Assembly (NCBI RefSeq): GCF_003254395.2
Contig: NC_037648.1
Span: 372,001 to 436,000, forward strand
Origin: Apis mellifera
Taxonomy: Eukaryota; Arthropoda; Insecta; Hymenoptera; Apidae
DNA length: 64,000 nt
Direction: 5' to 3'
Made by a program: the position numbers and the translations under genes. Below, piece after piece: positions 1-13,037 of the stretch (position 1 is its first letter; every line of letters begins with the position of its first letter). The notes below the pieces were generated by a model. The model was not told where the DNA came from and made no database searches. It saw only the letters and a program-made list of their open reading frames with translations.

Positions 1-78
1 AAAACTGTCTTTGATTTTCTAAAAAAAATCCGCAATTACTTAGTTGCCAAGCCAATACTAGAAAGCAATAAAGAAAGA

Positions 79-100
79 TATATATATATATATATATATA
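79..100. repeat. (TA)n microsatellite
   Basis: About eleven uninterrupted TA dinucleotides. Comparable TA tracts occur throughout the low-GC parts of the window. Confidence 0.9.
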
Positions 101-590
101 CACGCAAAACGTTGGCAATTTCGTTGGAAACACTGCGCGAAAAGAAAATCGAAGAGAAACGCAATATTTCTGGTTCGAGGAGGGTCGTTTGATATCCGGT
201 GGAATATTAAGAAAGACAACGGAGGAAAACGTTCCTTTCTTTATCGTGGGTAACGCGACACACGTAATGAAACACGCGGATGGTGTGTTCTCTGGTTCTC
301 TGGCGAAACGGAAAACGACTCGATATTACGTTCCACAAACACCATCTCTCTCCCTCCCTCATCCCTTTCGACCGCAAGCTCGTTACCGGTTCTCCAAGTT
401 TTCCGGCTGCTTCTTTTTGCGCTCCAAGCTACCTAGCCGGCTACTCTTCTTCCTCCCTGTTTTTCCCATCCTCCCATCTTTTTTTCCCGGATACGCCATT
501 ATCGCGCAGCCAGCTGAGCATTCGTCGGCGGGCAACGATGACGCGAATCGTCAGCGAAATAGCCTGTGTCTTCTTATCGCGATATATACA

Positions 591-1776
591 TTAGGTCTAC
601 CGGAAAGTTGTGTCCGAATCTACGACATCATTTTCGCCACGTAAGCACATGTTTATTTATTGCATGTTCTATATTTTTATCGCTTAATGTATACATACTG
701 ACGTGGCAAATAAATTATAATAAAGTTGATTCACATTAGTCTTAAGTGTGAAACGATAGTATACCCATGGAGACTGATAAAGTTCATTTACACCACTGTA
801 TTTTATACAGAATTTCAACAAGGAAGAAATGCTACAGAAGCATGTAGAAATTTATTGAAAGTGTTTGGTGAAGGTACAGTTTCTGATAGGACATGCAGAA
901 GATGGTACGAAAAATTTGAAACAGGTGATTTCGATCTTTCTGATAAGCCACGTTCTGGGCGATCATCTTTGATCAACGACGATGTTGTTAAGGCAATGTT
1001 GGAGCAAGATCCTTTTCCGACAACATCGGAGAAAGGCTTAATTCAGCTCAACAAACCATTTCTGACCATATTTGGAAGATAGAATTGGTGTGGAAGTATT
1101 CAAGATGGGTTGAGTGAATTAAGTCAGAAAAATTTGGAGTTGTCATATGCACATCTCTGCTTGCTCGGAACAAAATCGAGCCCTTTTTGAACCGGATGAT
1201 AATTGGGGATGAAAAGTGGATTACATACAACAACATTGTAAGGAAAAGGGCATATTGTGAACCTGAGAAACCTAGCCCTTCCACCAACCCTTTCTAAACC
1301 AAATTTGAATAAGAGAATGTTGTGTATATGGTGGAACATTCGAGGACCAATACATTACGAGCTTTTAAAATCGAACGAAAAGCTCAATTCGGAGAAGTAT
1401 TGTCAGCAACTGGATAATTTAAAGGAAGAACATGATACTGCACCACGATAACGCCAGACCACACGCTGCTTTAGGATCTCGTCAAAAAATTGCAGAAGTA
1501 GGCTGGGAAATTCCACCATATTCCCCGGATATAGCATCCTCTGATTATCACTTGTTTTTATCCTTACAAAATTTTTTTGACAAAAAATTCAAAAATGAAG
1601 AAGATGTCAAACAAGCACTGGTTCAATTTTTCGCATACAAATTGCCCTCACGCTGGCAACAGATCATTAATAATAATGGCAATTATATTATTCAATGAAG
1701 TTAATTGGCGGTAAGAAAAAATTTGTATTTTGTTTTATTCCAAAAACGGACAGAACTTTTCGTTAGGTAGACCTAA
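591..1776 (+). mobile_element. Mariner-like DNA transposon, inactive copy
   Basis: The ends are inverted repeats. The left end begins TTAGGTCTACC, and the right end ends GGTAGACCTAA; both continue inwards to a TGTCCG/CGGACA match. TA dinucleotides stand at each edge, as expected for mariner TA target duplications. The element is 1186 bp, close to the usual 1.2-1.3 kb of mariner. The enclosed transposase reading frame is broken (see the pseudogene entry), so this copy cannot mobilise itself. It lies in non-coding DNA upstream of the first visible dipeptidase exon and in the same orientation. Confidence 0.9.
786..1698 (+). pseudogene. Mariner transposase pseudogene
   Basis: The N-terminal helix-turn-helix region is readable up to about 1045, including the motifs TCRRWYEKFETGDFDL and DKPRSGR. 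A second fragment around 1200-1240 contains GDEKWITYNN with the first catalytic Asp. A third, from about 1432, contains HHDNARPHAA and SSDYHLF, the second and third acidic positions. The fragments sit in different frames with stops between them. Only 31 residues separate the last two Asp residues, against 34 in typical mariner, which suggests a three-codon loss. The gene is clearly non-functional. Confidence 0.88.
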
Positions 1777-2909
1777 TATATGTGATGTATATGTGTAGGA
1801 GGAGAGAAATATAGGAGACTTTGCGGTCTTTCACGGTTAGTTTGCCCTTCGGTTGGTTTAGGAGTTAGTCACGAACGATCAACGAGGTTGAAAGTTGGAG
1901 GGGTATAAGTTGTAAGGTGAGAGAGTTGGCCGAGGTTGGTAGTGTAATAAAGGATGGTTGTACGTATGCTAGGGAATAAAATTGGAAGGAAGGAATTTAA
2001 AATGTAAAATTGGTAAATAGAGTTTTGTTTCGTTCGGTTTTAAAAATAAAACCGGGAGATAAATTATTTACAGTTTTCCGTTCTATCGAAAATTTAATTC
2101 AATCCGTTTAATCCCTTTCAACGAGAGCAATGGAATTTTATTCGCTATCTATTATTTATATAAATGAAAGCTTTTAGTCACAGTGCAAATTTATCGCTCG
2201 AACAAGAATTAATGTTTAAGGGATTGAATAATAATACATGTTGCTGCGTGGGACGATGTACGAGGAATGGGTGAAAAATTATAAAATTGCGAATAGCTAT
2301 TATTGTTTCCGTGTGATATTCCAGCTTTGCAATATCCAACTCGTATCCAATTTCGATATATCTCGTTCGTATGCATATTTCGAGGGGGAGGGGGGGAATT
2401 TCAAATTTTAGAAATTTCTCTTCGTTTAAGAATAATAATGCTCGGATAAATTATTCCAGAATCAAAGCTCGATGGTTATCTAATCTATTATTTCGTTGTT
2501 GGCTTGGTGGTTCGATTAACCGTAGGTCGGCGGTAAATTTTCACGGAGAAGATTATTTATAGAGACTACGTGATACCATATTTGCGGTGCGATAAATCAC
2601 GAGCCACCCTCATAAAATTTGTCACGGTTTCGCGGCATAAAGTAATGCGTAATAAATTTCGCTACAATAATGGACGACGATCTTATTAAACTGCAATAAT
2701 GAACCAAAATTCGAGCCCCGTTCCCCCATCGATCATCGGCTCGGTTTAGTCCAACGTGTTGCGAAACTCTCTTCTCCCAAACTTTCGATCGCAAAGAAAC
2801 GAAATCCACGATTGTTAAAGTATTGTTTAAACAAGAAAAATAATCAATCCTCTCTTCCTCCTCCTCTCTCTCTCTCTTTTCTAATTAACCAAAGAATCCT
2901 CTTGCACAG

Positions 2910-5474
2910 TTTTGGTCTGCTTACGTGCCGTGCGAGTCGCAGCATCTCAACGCGGTCCAGCTGACTCTGGAGCAGGTGGACCTCATTAAGAGGCTCATAG
3001 AGAAGTACTCGCAACACTTGCAGTTCGCTGCATCTTCAAGGGGTGAATATCTTTACTCGAGACGTGCATTTACGAATCTTGCTCCTTTTAAAATAGAAAA
3101 AGTTAGAATCTTTGTTCCAATAAATAAAGTTTGGTGAAATTTCAGAGATTCTGGAGGCACGCGAGAGGGGCAGAATAGCTTCGCTGATTGGGGTGGAGGG
3201 TGGGCATAGTCTGGGAAGTAGTTTAGCCGTTTTGAGGACGCTGTATCAATTGGGCGTGCGTTATCTGACGCTCACGCACACGTGCAACACACCGTGGGCG
3301 AAGAGTTCGACGGTCGAGGACGAGGACGAGGACGGTGAGATTTCTATCTCGATGGATGGAAATGGAGAGGAAGGACGAAAGTATCTATCTTGTTCCAGGG
3401 GGCGGTCTAACGGCGTTCGGGAAAACTGTAGTCCAGGAGATGAATAGGCTTGGCATGCTGATAGATCTTAGCCACACGGCGAGAGCAACCATGAGGGACG
3501 CTTTAAGGACCAGCAAAGCACCCCTCATCTTCTCCCACTCCTCGGCCTTCGCCATTTGTAACTCCTCGAGAAATGTGCCCGACGACATTTTGAAGCAATT
3601 GGTAAGTTATTCTTTTTTTTTTTTCAATCGAGAGAATCGAAATTATTAATTCGTGGAATTAAAATTTTGTAAAATTTGCAAAATAGTCTCGTGATGGCAA
3701 GATGTAAAAATTCGGGGAATTTCGTTAAAAATATTTCCATTGCTGGTTTTTAAACTGGTATTTAATATAAAAATCCTCTCTGTTTCACTACGCTTTATGA
3801 GATTCATTGTTGGAGAGTCACGATCTACGTGAAAGGGAACAAATTTCCAACGAATCAAAAGGAAATGGCAATTTTTCTACTTTCACTCTCTCTCTTTCTC
3901 GAGGATGGATGATTATCCCTCGAATTGCAGTCGGAGAAACATTTATCATCGATTCCATCGTCTGGTTTTCTTCTCCATTATGGGGAACCTCGTCAAATAT
4001 TTCATAATTCTTCTTTCGAATTAAATCTCCTATTAATCGTTTCGAATTTGCGCGATCATTTGATTTGTTTTTCCCTCGAATAAAAGTAAAAGATTCGTAT
4101 AAACGATCGAGGAGATCGAAAAGTTGGTTTACGAAAGTAGTTTTTCTATAAGGAATATCGAAAGGAGGAGATCGAGAAATGCGGTTACGCGAGAACGTTG
4201 CAGTAGATTCGGTCGAGGAAACGTGGCGCAGTAGTTGCGGTCAACGAAACTGCGGTCGACGGGAGGCGCAATTAAGTCGTGATACCTCGGTTAAAATAAT
4301 TTCCAGACTCCTCCTCTTCGAAACAAAAATCGATTTTCATAATTGTCGTTGAAAAAAATCATCGTATTCCGATATTGGATATTAAATCTATAAAAATTCT
4401 TTTCCTTGCAGGCTGCCAACGGTGGAATAGTGATGGTGACGTTTTATAATTACTTCGTGAAATGTGGCTCTCAGGCGACCATCTCCGACGTCGCCGAGCA
4501 TATATACTACATTAGAAATCTAATTGGCGTGGACCACATCGGCGTCGGTGGCGACTTCGACGGTATCAACAAGTAAGTAAATTTCCTCTTATAAAGAATG
4601 GGTGATAAATTAATAAAATCGATCGAATATCGCCGTTTCAATTATTCCTTATAATTGCGCTGGAATATCACAAATCGTTCCAAGATCGATCGGGGGAAAA
4701 AAAAGATAAGAAAATGTGAATAATCTAGAATAGGAAATATCGTCACGATCCAATTTAATTTAATTAAGAAAGCACAATTTCTAATTAATCTTTTCGTTGC
4801 TGCCGGTATTGATCGAAATATGGCGCCGTAAGATAAATTTTTAACAATTTTATATCGATTTATCGATCATCGAGAGAGAATTACGAGTTGTAATTTGATC
4901 AATGTTTGTTATTCTGTAATTGATAAGCAAGCGAATTTTCTATTGTTTTATACGAATATCGAGCAAATTGTCATTTGATATTAAAAATCGATTTTGTTAA
5001 CAGAACGCCGAGAGGACTGGAGGATGTTTCAAAGTATCCGGAACTGTTCGCCGAACTTCTTCGAAGTGGGAAATGGAACGTGCTCGACTTAAAGAAAGTC
5101 GCCGGCCTGAATTTGTTGAGGGTCCTCCGACAGGTTGGTGGAACTCGTTCAATTTAAACTCGAATCTCTTTCTTCGAATTAGTTTCTCGTAGTACGCCGC
5201 GGGCATCTTTAATTGTTCCTTGATGAAAAAGTGAGGAAGAACGGATCTTGCGAATCGAAGAGACGATTTTCTATTTCTCTATTTTTTGTTTAATAAAAGT
5301 AATAATAATAATAATAATAATAAAGAACGAAATCGGTTTCAGGTGGAACGAGTGAGAGACGACATGAGAACCGCCGGAATGACGCCATCCGAAGAATACC
5401 TCCAAGATTCTCCCGATACAAGTGGCAGCTGTGCACTCGATATCAATTCCGTGCAAAGAGTCATGGAAGTTTGA
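2910..5474 (+). CDS. Membrane dipeptidase (peptidase M19), 3' part of gene
   Basis: Zinc metallopeptidase of the renal dipeptidase family, which cleaves dipeptides (and leukotriene D4 in mammals), usually at the cell surface. Six exons can be joined in phase: 2910-3042, 3146-3334, 3399-3601, 4412-4572, 5004-5133, 5343-5474. Recognisable in order are FWSAYVPCESQ, the metal-binding Glu in GVEGGHS, His in LIDLSH, His in IFSHSSA, and GVGGDFDG near the C-terminus. The N-terminal exon or exons with the His-x-Asp zinc site lie outside the window. The protein ends at VMEV without an obvious hydrophobic GPI signal or membrane anchor, so this form may be secreted, or another terminal exon may exist. 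A run of acidic residues (EDEDEDG) at the end of the second visible exon is unusual. Several exon codons are GC-richer than neighbouring genes. Confidence 0.92.
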
Positions 5475-7894
5475 TCGTTCTATCGATATCCTCTGTTTAA
5501 CTGATGATGTGTAAATTACTTCTCTACGAGCACCTTACCGTCCTATGCTCGACACAAACGGACAGAATCTCGTCAAAGTCGAGAAAATTGTAGCAAAAGG
5601 AACGATTGGAAAGGAAAGGAAAGGAAAGGACTTCTCGTCGCTTTTGATTCTTGCCCGCCTAAAAAAAAGTCTTCTAAAAGCTCAATCAGGATAACATTGA
5701 ACGAGAAAAAGAAATGAAGAACCTACCTCGAACGAAATGCACAGCTTTGAATGATTAATTTGCTCGGCTGTATGTTTTTATTGTTTAAAGGCGCAGTTTT
5801 CTTTTTTTCTTCTTTTTTTTTTTTTAACGAATCGTTATATCAATGATATAAATTCGTCGTTTATATGTAATTATTCGAACGATTGAGAAAATTTTATTTA
5901 AATTTCATTAAAAAATAATCGTTGTAAAATTCATGCTCTTTTTTACATTACATTATGAATAATGTATTATCATATGTAATTATCGGTATCATAATTTAAA
6001 GGCTTAAGTTGGAAGAATCTTACGAGTATAAAATCATCTCTATTTTGAACATTTACAACAATCGTATTTTGGTATTTCGTATATATAAGTTTCAGAACAA
6101 TGTCCATGGTAACAATGCTATTTTTAATAGAATAGTTATGTATTTATAAAACTTATTATAAAGAAAAAAATGTGTATTCTAATATGCAATCTTTGAATAA
6201 AACTCGAACAGACAGTGCTCCACTTCATATTTTTATTATGGTGCAGGGAAATTAAAATATCAATTCGAAAAACTGTATGTATATCGCGAATTAGAATTTT
6301 CATTGTCATTCGAAAAATTATAGAGGGCTATTCTATTTCTCAAACGATATAATTTCCTCAATTTTCCTCAATGTTATTATATTATGTTATAATATAAGTA
6401 CAAATTTATTATTGTATTAAATTTTTAATTTTTTATTATATCCTATTAATAATTGATTACAATTACGATTAATGAGATATAATTATAAATAACATTTTTG
6501 TTGTATATTGGAAACAATAAAGTATAAAATTGCTATAAAAAAAAAAAATTAACTAGGCAAACGTTTAATTGTGCGTAATTAAATTCAATACAATTCGGAG
6601 CAAATAAAAGAATCGTATTGTGACAATATAGAAATGTTTTCTAAATTATGTCACTCTTGTATTGTAAAAAAAAAAAAGAAAGAAAAAAGAAAAAAGAGAA
6701 AAAAAATATTATGTGTAAACCCGGCTGTGTATATTCATATGTCTTCCCCCCTTTGTTGCACCGAAAATACGTGCACTTTAGCATGAGAAAAATTTGAAAA
6801 AAAATCAAAGTGAGCATCCATATCTGAAAAATTACGGGTTTATTTATCGTATAAACATATAATTATTACGTATAATTATTGAAACAAATACTTTCGAAAA
6901 AAGAAAAAAAAAAAAAAAAAAAAACATATCCGTTTTAAAAGTTAACGAGAAAAGAAAGAAATATATTCGCAAAATAAGTCCTGCTATTAGTATTATAGAA
7001 AGAGAAAATATTGTTATAAGAAAAATGCTTTTTCTTACAAGATAAAAAGTATTTGAATAAGATAAAAATTGCTCACAAAAAATGTCGATAAATTTCAAAA
7101 ATGTGTGCGTGTTTTTCAACGGATGTAATCTATTACTTAAGCATTCAAAGTTTCTTCGATGAAAGTACCATCTAATATACATCTTTGACGATTCGCTGAC
7201 GAAAATTTAATGGGATTTGATAAAAATCCTCGCGATTTTCGTGCGTTATCATTTACCTATCTGTGTCCTGTGTGCACTTACTATGTGATTCATGCGAGTT
7301 GATTTTTTGAAAAGAAAAACTTGTTGGCAAATAACAAACAAGAAATGAACTATATATATAACTCGTATGAACTATACCTAACTCCCATAATAGGAGTAGG
7401 TAAAAAACTTTAGAATATGAAAAATTCCGTTGTATCTTCGCGACAGACTCTATAAATAAATGTTTCTATTGTATACTTTGTGTCATTGTTATTTAAAAAT
7501 TCTTCATTTCTCCTCATTACTTTATTTCATTTTATAATTAAGATTAAATAATCATTTTCAGGATATATTTCAGGTAAGTTTTATATTAATTTTATATTAA
7601 AAAGTTTAAATTATTACAACATTTTTTATTTTAAAAAATAATCAAAATACATATACAAATAACTTATTACAATGATTATATGAATATCATAATAAGATTA
7701 TTATTTTTAATTAATGAATAATTATTTAACGTTTTAATATAAAAAAAAAAAAATAGATTTTTACGGAAATACAATTGAATGTTTCGTTCCTTGATAAAAA
7801 AAAAAAAAAAAAACCAAAAAAGAACAAAAAAAAGAATATTTCAATTACATATATTTGTACTTATCGTTTTTTATTTTTTATTTTTTTTCTGTTT
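5475..7894. other. Intergenic interval between convergent genes
   Basis: It contains the 3' UTR of the dipeptidase gene (AATAAA-like signals near 6196-6201 and 6517-6522) and the end of ANAPC5. There are several long A or T homopolymers (for example 5810-5825, 6905-6925 and 7798-7814) but no supported gene. The minus-strand open frame at 6844-7182 is low-complexity Phe/Ile-rich sequence and was not accepted. Confidence 0.7.
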
Positions 7895-10800
7895 TCAATA
7901 TAATGATAAATTATCTAATTTTGTAAGAAGCTGTTGATCTAATTGACGAAATTCAAAAGCACATTGATTTCGTTCAGTTTTAAGATCAATCTCATGACAT
8001 AGTAAAGATTCTAAACATAATGTAACTCTTAGTTTTCCATAAGCTTCGATTTTTGTAAAATAATTTTTTGCTTTGGAAAGAGCTTTAATAGCTTTTAAAA
8101 TTACTTCCTTTCGAGTTTTGTCGCACGTTGGAGCGGTAGCGACTAAACATTTTGCATATAAAATAAACGCTCTACCTTGATCGTAATATCCTCCATGAGC
8201 TAAAATTTGCGTAATTGCTTCCTCTACTAAATTTAATGCTAAAGTTGGCATACCCATTATTAACTGAAAATATCAATAATATAATATATTTAATAACAAA
8301 TAATAAAATATGTAATTTTAAATTACAGAAAAAAAAAAGAATATTAACTAATTTAGTTACCTGAATATTTGCAAGATGCATTTTTATTAATGCTTTATAA
8401 TAAGATAAATGATTCTTTATTGCCAGTTCTAATGCTGTATTTAAAAGTACTAATGAATTAACCCCTACAATTCCACTCTCTGATGAAACAGAAGCACACA
8501 TTATTTGACTTAAAAGAATCATAGCTCTTATTTTATTTTGAGGAGTTATTTGTTCATCTTTCTCAATATTATCAATACATTCTAAACCTTTCGGATAATC
8601 TCCTTTTTCTAAGCAAACTTCCGCTAATCTATTCAAAAATTGTAAAAATATAAAAATTATATAAATATTAAATATTAAAATTTAAATATTATTTCATACC
8701 TAAATTTACATTCCAAAGGATCTAAACTTGAAATATTTAACGCTATTGCTTCAGCTTCACTCCATTTTTCTTGTCTCATTAATTGTGTAAATACATAAAG
8801 TTGCTCACTTAGCATCCATATCTAACACGAAACAAATATAAAAAAAATAGCATGCAATCATATACAAACTTAAACTTATATAAATAATTCATTTAACTAA
8901 ATATAATATCAATTTGACATGGATTTATATAAATGATACCTTATTGCATGGTTCATTGGGAAATCTCTCTTTAGCATGAGCAAGTACAATATCGACCAAA
9001 AAATATTCTCCAAATTCTACTAAGATATTTGCAATATTAACAACAGCTTGACAAGTAGACGGACCATTAAACATATGTTGTTTCTTATCTCCTGTATTGT
9101 GTAAAAGTAATAGTTGTGCACAAACAGAAGACATTTCAGTTTTACCATAATATGCCCATAGCGCAGATTTTTCCGCATACGTCATCGACATTAAATCTAT
9201 CATGGAATGTTGACAATTTAAAACATCAGATTTCATCAGGGTCTACAATAAATATATTATAAAAATAATTTAATCCTGAATAACTTAAATAGTATATATA
9301 TATATCAAATGCAATTGAATTAAAAAAATATATACCTCAAACACTTGTGATGGATTCTTAGCTTCTAATGCAGAATTATGAGCATATGCAATAAGTCCTA
9401 ATCCAGTCGTATGAGTTATTCCTAACATACTTGCTTTACCAACTGATCTTTCTATGAGAGGTCCTCTAAAATATTTTATAATATATATATATATATATAT
9501 ACAAATACAAATTTTTTACACTTGCAATTTTATTTCTAACATAAAGAAATTAAGTATTAATTATTTATTGAAAAAATTTTAACTCACTTTTGTTTGGTAG
9601 TTAAATGATACATCCAAGCATGTGCTAATTGTAAACATACATTATCTCCAGCTTCTTGGGCCATCATGATAGCTTCTTTTAAAGCAGCTTGAGCTACTTC
9701 TCTTAAATAAAAAAAAAAAAAATAACAATACAAATATTTATACAATAATTATACAATACAATACATAATTATACAATATATACATAATTATACAATATAA
9801 AAAAATTATATAAAACATACTTATGATTAAATTGAGCATGTAAAACTGCTAAATTTAAAGCTGCATATCTAAAAATACGTGATCTCTCTTCAGGTGCGGA
9901 ACGATTTTCCAAAGGTACTAATCTATCAAAGCAGTGATAGAGACTGTCTATAGCTCCGCAATATTCATTGACCCTTAGACAGTTTAAATAACTTAAATAA
10001 TGCTGAAACATATTAAAGAATATAAAAAGTAAGAGATATAAAAAAATATCATAATTATATTTTCTCAAGTAATTGGGAAAAATGTTCTTACCACACAGTA
10101 CTCACAACTTCAGCATAATAAGGACTACAATTTAAAAGTTCTCGTACAAGAACTTGAAGTTCTGCAGGAGACATTGCTTTATGTTCATCTGTCTGCAATG
10201 CATGTGCTTGTTGTGCAACAAGTAACTCAGCTTGTCTTCCACCCCAAGTTTTAGTTCTATCAAAATATAAAGAAGTTAAAATAAATTGTAAATGTACAAT
10301 ATATTTATAGATTATAAATAAGATAATAAATACATACTCATTTGAATATGAATCTTTTGTTTTAGAACTTGCAGATACATCAGAACCATCAAAAGTATTA
10401 ATCCTATTATCAAGATATTTTTTTAAAGCTTCATATAAGGCTACCACTTGATCAAATGGTAACTTTTCAAAAAAAATTATAACTCTTCTTATATATAATC
10501 CAAGAACAGAATTTTTATTTAATGCAGGCAAAGAAAGAGAATGATCCAATGTTGGTTTCATGAGTCGTCCAACATTATCAAATAAATCTAATAATCCTTC
10601 AACTCCTTTCCCTCTTAATACATTCAATTGTACTTCCATGTGATGTGCAAACCGATGTAAAATATATTCAGGGGAATATAAAATATTCAAAAGTGTATTA
10701 AGCTCCATGTCAGGGGACTAATCAAAAAATATAAAAAAAGATTTCATTTATTTAACTTAAATAATAAAATTAAATATTAAAATTTTACAATAGTAAAAAT

Positions 10801-11137
10801 ATTTTATTTTATTAGATTTAAAAAGTATATCAAAATATATTTAAAAATATAAAATCTTTTTTTTTTTTTCTAATTAATAATACTTACTTGAATCAATTTC
10901 AATGCAACTAAACAAAAGTCACGTCTTTCCACAATTGCTGAAAGAAAATATTATTTATTTATATAATATTTATTAATTTATATTAAATAATTTCAAAATT
11001 ATTAATATTAAATTACCTTTTGTCGTTTCATTACAATATTCTTTAATTAAAATAACAGTTGCTATTTTATATGGAGTTAAAGTTTCTTTTTGCAATCTCT
11101 TTATATGGCCATCGATGTTCATTAAATCCGTCGACAT
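7895..11137 (-). CDS. ANAPC5: Anaphase-promoting complex subunit 5
   Basis: TPR scaffold subunit of the APC/C ubiquitin ligase, which drives exit from mitosis; the fly orthologue is ida. Eleven exons join in phase: 11137-11017, 10937-10888, 10717-10338, 10256-10106, 10002-9821, 9701-9588, 9465-9336, 9242-8940, 8821-8700, 8628-8361, 8263-7895, giving 729 aa (human about 755). Family hallmarks are SPDMELNTLLN near the N-terminus and LNCLRVNEYCGAIDSLYHCF followed by FRYAALNLAVLHAQF at the start of the TPR array. The helical repeats then continue to the end. The start is the ATG at 11137, opening MSTDLMNIDG. It is transcribed divergently from TREX, and a MITE-like element begins 238 bp upstream of this start. 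Confidence 0.93.
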
Positions 11138-11374
11138 TATGATCAAAGTATAATAAAATATATTTAAAATATCTATTATATAGTTTTCATTATAAACAAG
11201 AACTAGAGAATTTTATATAAACAATAGTAAACCATTTTAAATATTTAACACATGTCAAAATTGTTTCGTTTCGTACAGTAAATACAAGTTGTAATATTAA
11301 ATTTGCTACAAATTGTTGACGAATAACAATCTGTACATAAGATAGGCGAGAATCAACAAAAAGTATTGATGATC

Positions 11375-12549
11375 AACGCCATCTCGCGTTTGGATCACCG
11401 AAGTTTGGACTCGTTATTAGCATAGCAGAATATGCAAGGAGGTATGCGAAGTCGTAGACAAAGAAAGCATCATTATACGAAAAGGATAGAGAGCAACGAA
11501 AACGATACATGAAATATTAATTAATTACTCATTTTTTACGCAAAATTTCAACACTTTTAAGACTGCATCTTAAAGCTAAAACTTCAAACAAGTTTCTCGT
11601 ATCAATTTTAATATAAAATTCTTTGCCATTAATTAATTATTAACGATTAATAATGATTAACGCGTCATAGGCTCTAATACATCGAAAACGCCATATTGAA
11701 AATTCATTAATTACCCGTTTTCTACGCAAAATTTCGACACTTTTAAAATTGCACTTAAAAACTAAAACTTCAAACAAGTTTCTCGTATCAATTTTAATAT
11801 AAAATTCTTTGCCATTAATTAATTATTAACGATTAATAATGATTAACGCGTCATACGCTCTAATACATCGAAAACGCCATATTGAAAATTCATTAATTAC
11901 CCGTTTTCTACGCAAAATTTCGGCACTTTTAAAATTACATTTAAAAGCTAAAACTTCAAACAAGTTTCTCGTATCAATTTTAATATAAAATTCTTTGCCA
12001 TTAATTAATTATTAACGATTAATAATGATTAACGCGTCATACGCTCTAATACATCGAAGACGCCATATTGAAAATTCATTAATTACGCGTTTTGTACGCA
12101 AAATTTCGGCATTTTTAAAATTGCATTTAAAAGCTAAAACTTCAAACAAGTTTCTCGTATCAATTTTAATATAAAATTCTTTGTCATTAATGCAAAGTGC
12201 TCAAATTTTTAATTGAAAAAGATTAATTAATGAATTTTCAATATGGCGTCACCGATGCATGGAATAATAAATTACTAATAAATACTTATTGAGAAAGAAT
12301 TTCATATTAAAATTGTAACGAGGAACTTGGTTAAAATTTTATCTTTTAAATACGGTTTTAAAAATGCCAAAATTTTCACTAAAAAACGAATAATTAATGA
12401 ATTTTCTATCTTATCGAAAGATATTCTCTATCCTTCTTGTAGAGTATTGCTTTCTTTGTCTGTGACGTCACAATTAGTATACCTCTTTGCATATGCTGCT
12501 ATGCTAATAATAAGTCATAGCTTCCATCATCCAAACGCGAGATGGCGTT
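11375..12549. mobile_element. Long MITE-like element with terminal inverted repeats
   Basis: The left end at 11375 begins AACGCCATCTCGCGTTTGGA, and the right end at 12549 is its exact inverse over at least 21 bp. The imperfect match continues inwards for roughly 100 bp on each side, through an ATTAGCATAGCAG block and a GAGGTAT block. No transposase frame lies inside. Four 186-bp tandem units fill the centre. A 234-bp relative at 37898-38131 has the same arms and no tandem array, so this is a dispersed non-autonomous family. A clear target-site duplication was not found. It occupies most of the divergent promoter interval between ANAPC5 and TREX. Confidence 0.85.
11524..12200. repeat. Four tandem copies of a 186-bp unit
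   Basis: The marker AGTTTCTCGT recurs at 11591, 11777, 11963 and 12149, exactly 186 bp apart each time. Neighbouring copies differ by only a few substitutions. The fourth unit breaks off after about 12185. A short inverted copy of the unit edge (TTAATGAATTTTCAATATGG, about 12230-12249) follows, so the array is flanked by an inverted piece of its own unit. It sits wholly inside the MITE-like element. Confidence 0.92.
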
Positions 12550-13037
12550 AGTTTTGAAAAATTTATTTAGAATTTAATAATGTGATATATAACCTGTATC
12601 ACTTCTAACTTACCATGATTCTTATTTATCAATAATTTAAAATTTTTATTTTAAAGTTAGTTTTATTTTATTTTAGTTAAAATAATTATTATTTGTAACG
12701 AAGGAAATATTTATTGCTAATTTTATTGCATGTGAAAAAAGATTTCGTGTTTAATAAAAAATAATATTAAAAATTTTTTTTAATTAATTAAAATAATTAT
12801 CAAATGCAATATAAATATTTTATCACCATTCTAAAAAATAAATTATATTTATATATATTATTAATATTTTAATCATTTGACATAATTATATTTTAATACA
12901 CATGACTAAAAAGGTTTGAATAAAAATATCTTTTTATTTATTTATCAAAATAGAAAATTATTTATAAATTTTATAATTAATAAGTAAAATTTTATTTTTT
13001 AATAGAAATTCATATTGCAATTTTAAATTCGTTAAAA

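Larger units (their letters stand above)
1..2909. other. Non-coding interval, probably intron of the dipeptidase gene
   Basis: No exon of the dipeptidase could be found here. The N-terminal part of an M19 dipeptidase, which carries the first zinc ligands (His-x-Asp), is missing, so the upstream exons most likely lie left of the window and this stretch is intron. It holds a TA microsatellite (79-100), pyrimidine-rich patches (about 345-490 and 2848-2880) and a mariner relic (591-1776). The longer open frames at 189-644 and 280-594 look like chance frames in pyrimidine-rich sequence. Nothing else was recognised. Confidence 0.6.

Noticed and set aside
189..644. 151-aa open frame near the left edge
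   Set aside because: Pyrimidine-rich low-complexity translation with no family signature; it runs into the mariner left end.
6844..7182. Minus-strand 112-aa hydrophobic open frame
   Set aside because: Low-complexity Phe/Ile-rich translation of poly-A/T sequence between convergent genes.
10088..10105. Alternative donor extending ANAPC5 exon 4 through VSTVW
   Set aside because: The donor at 10105 joins AEV to HYLSYLNCLRV in phase and matches the family; the extension does not.
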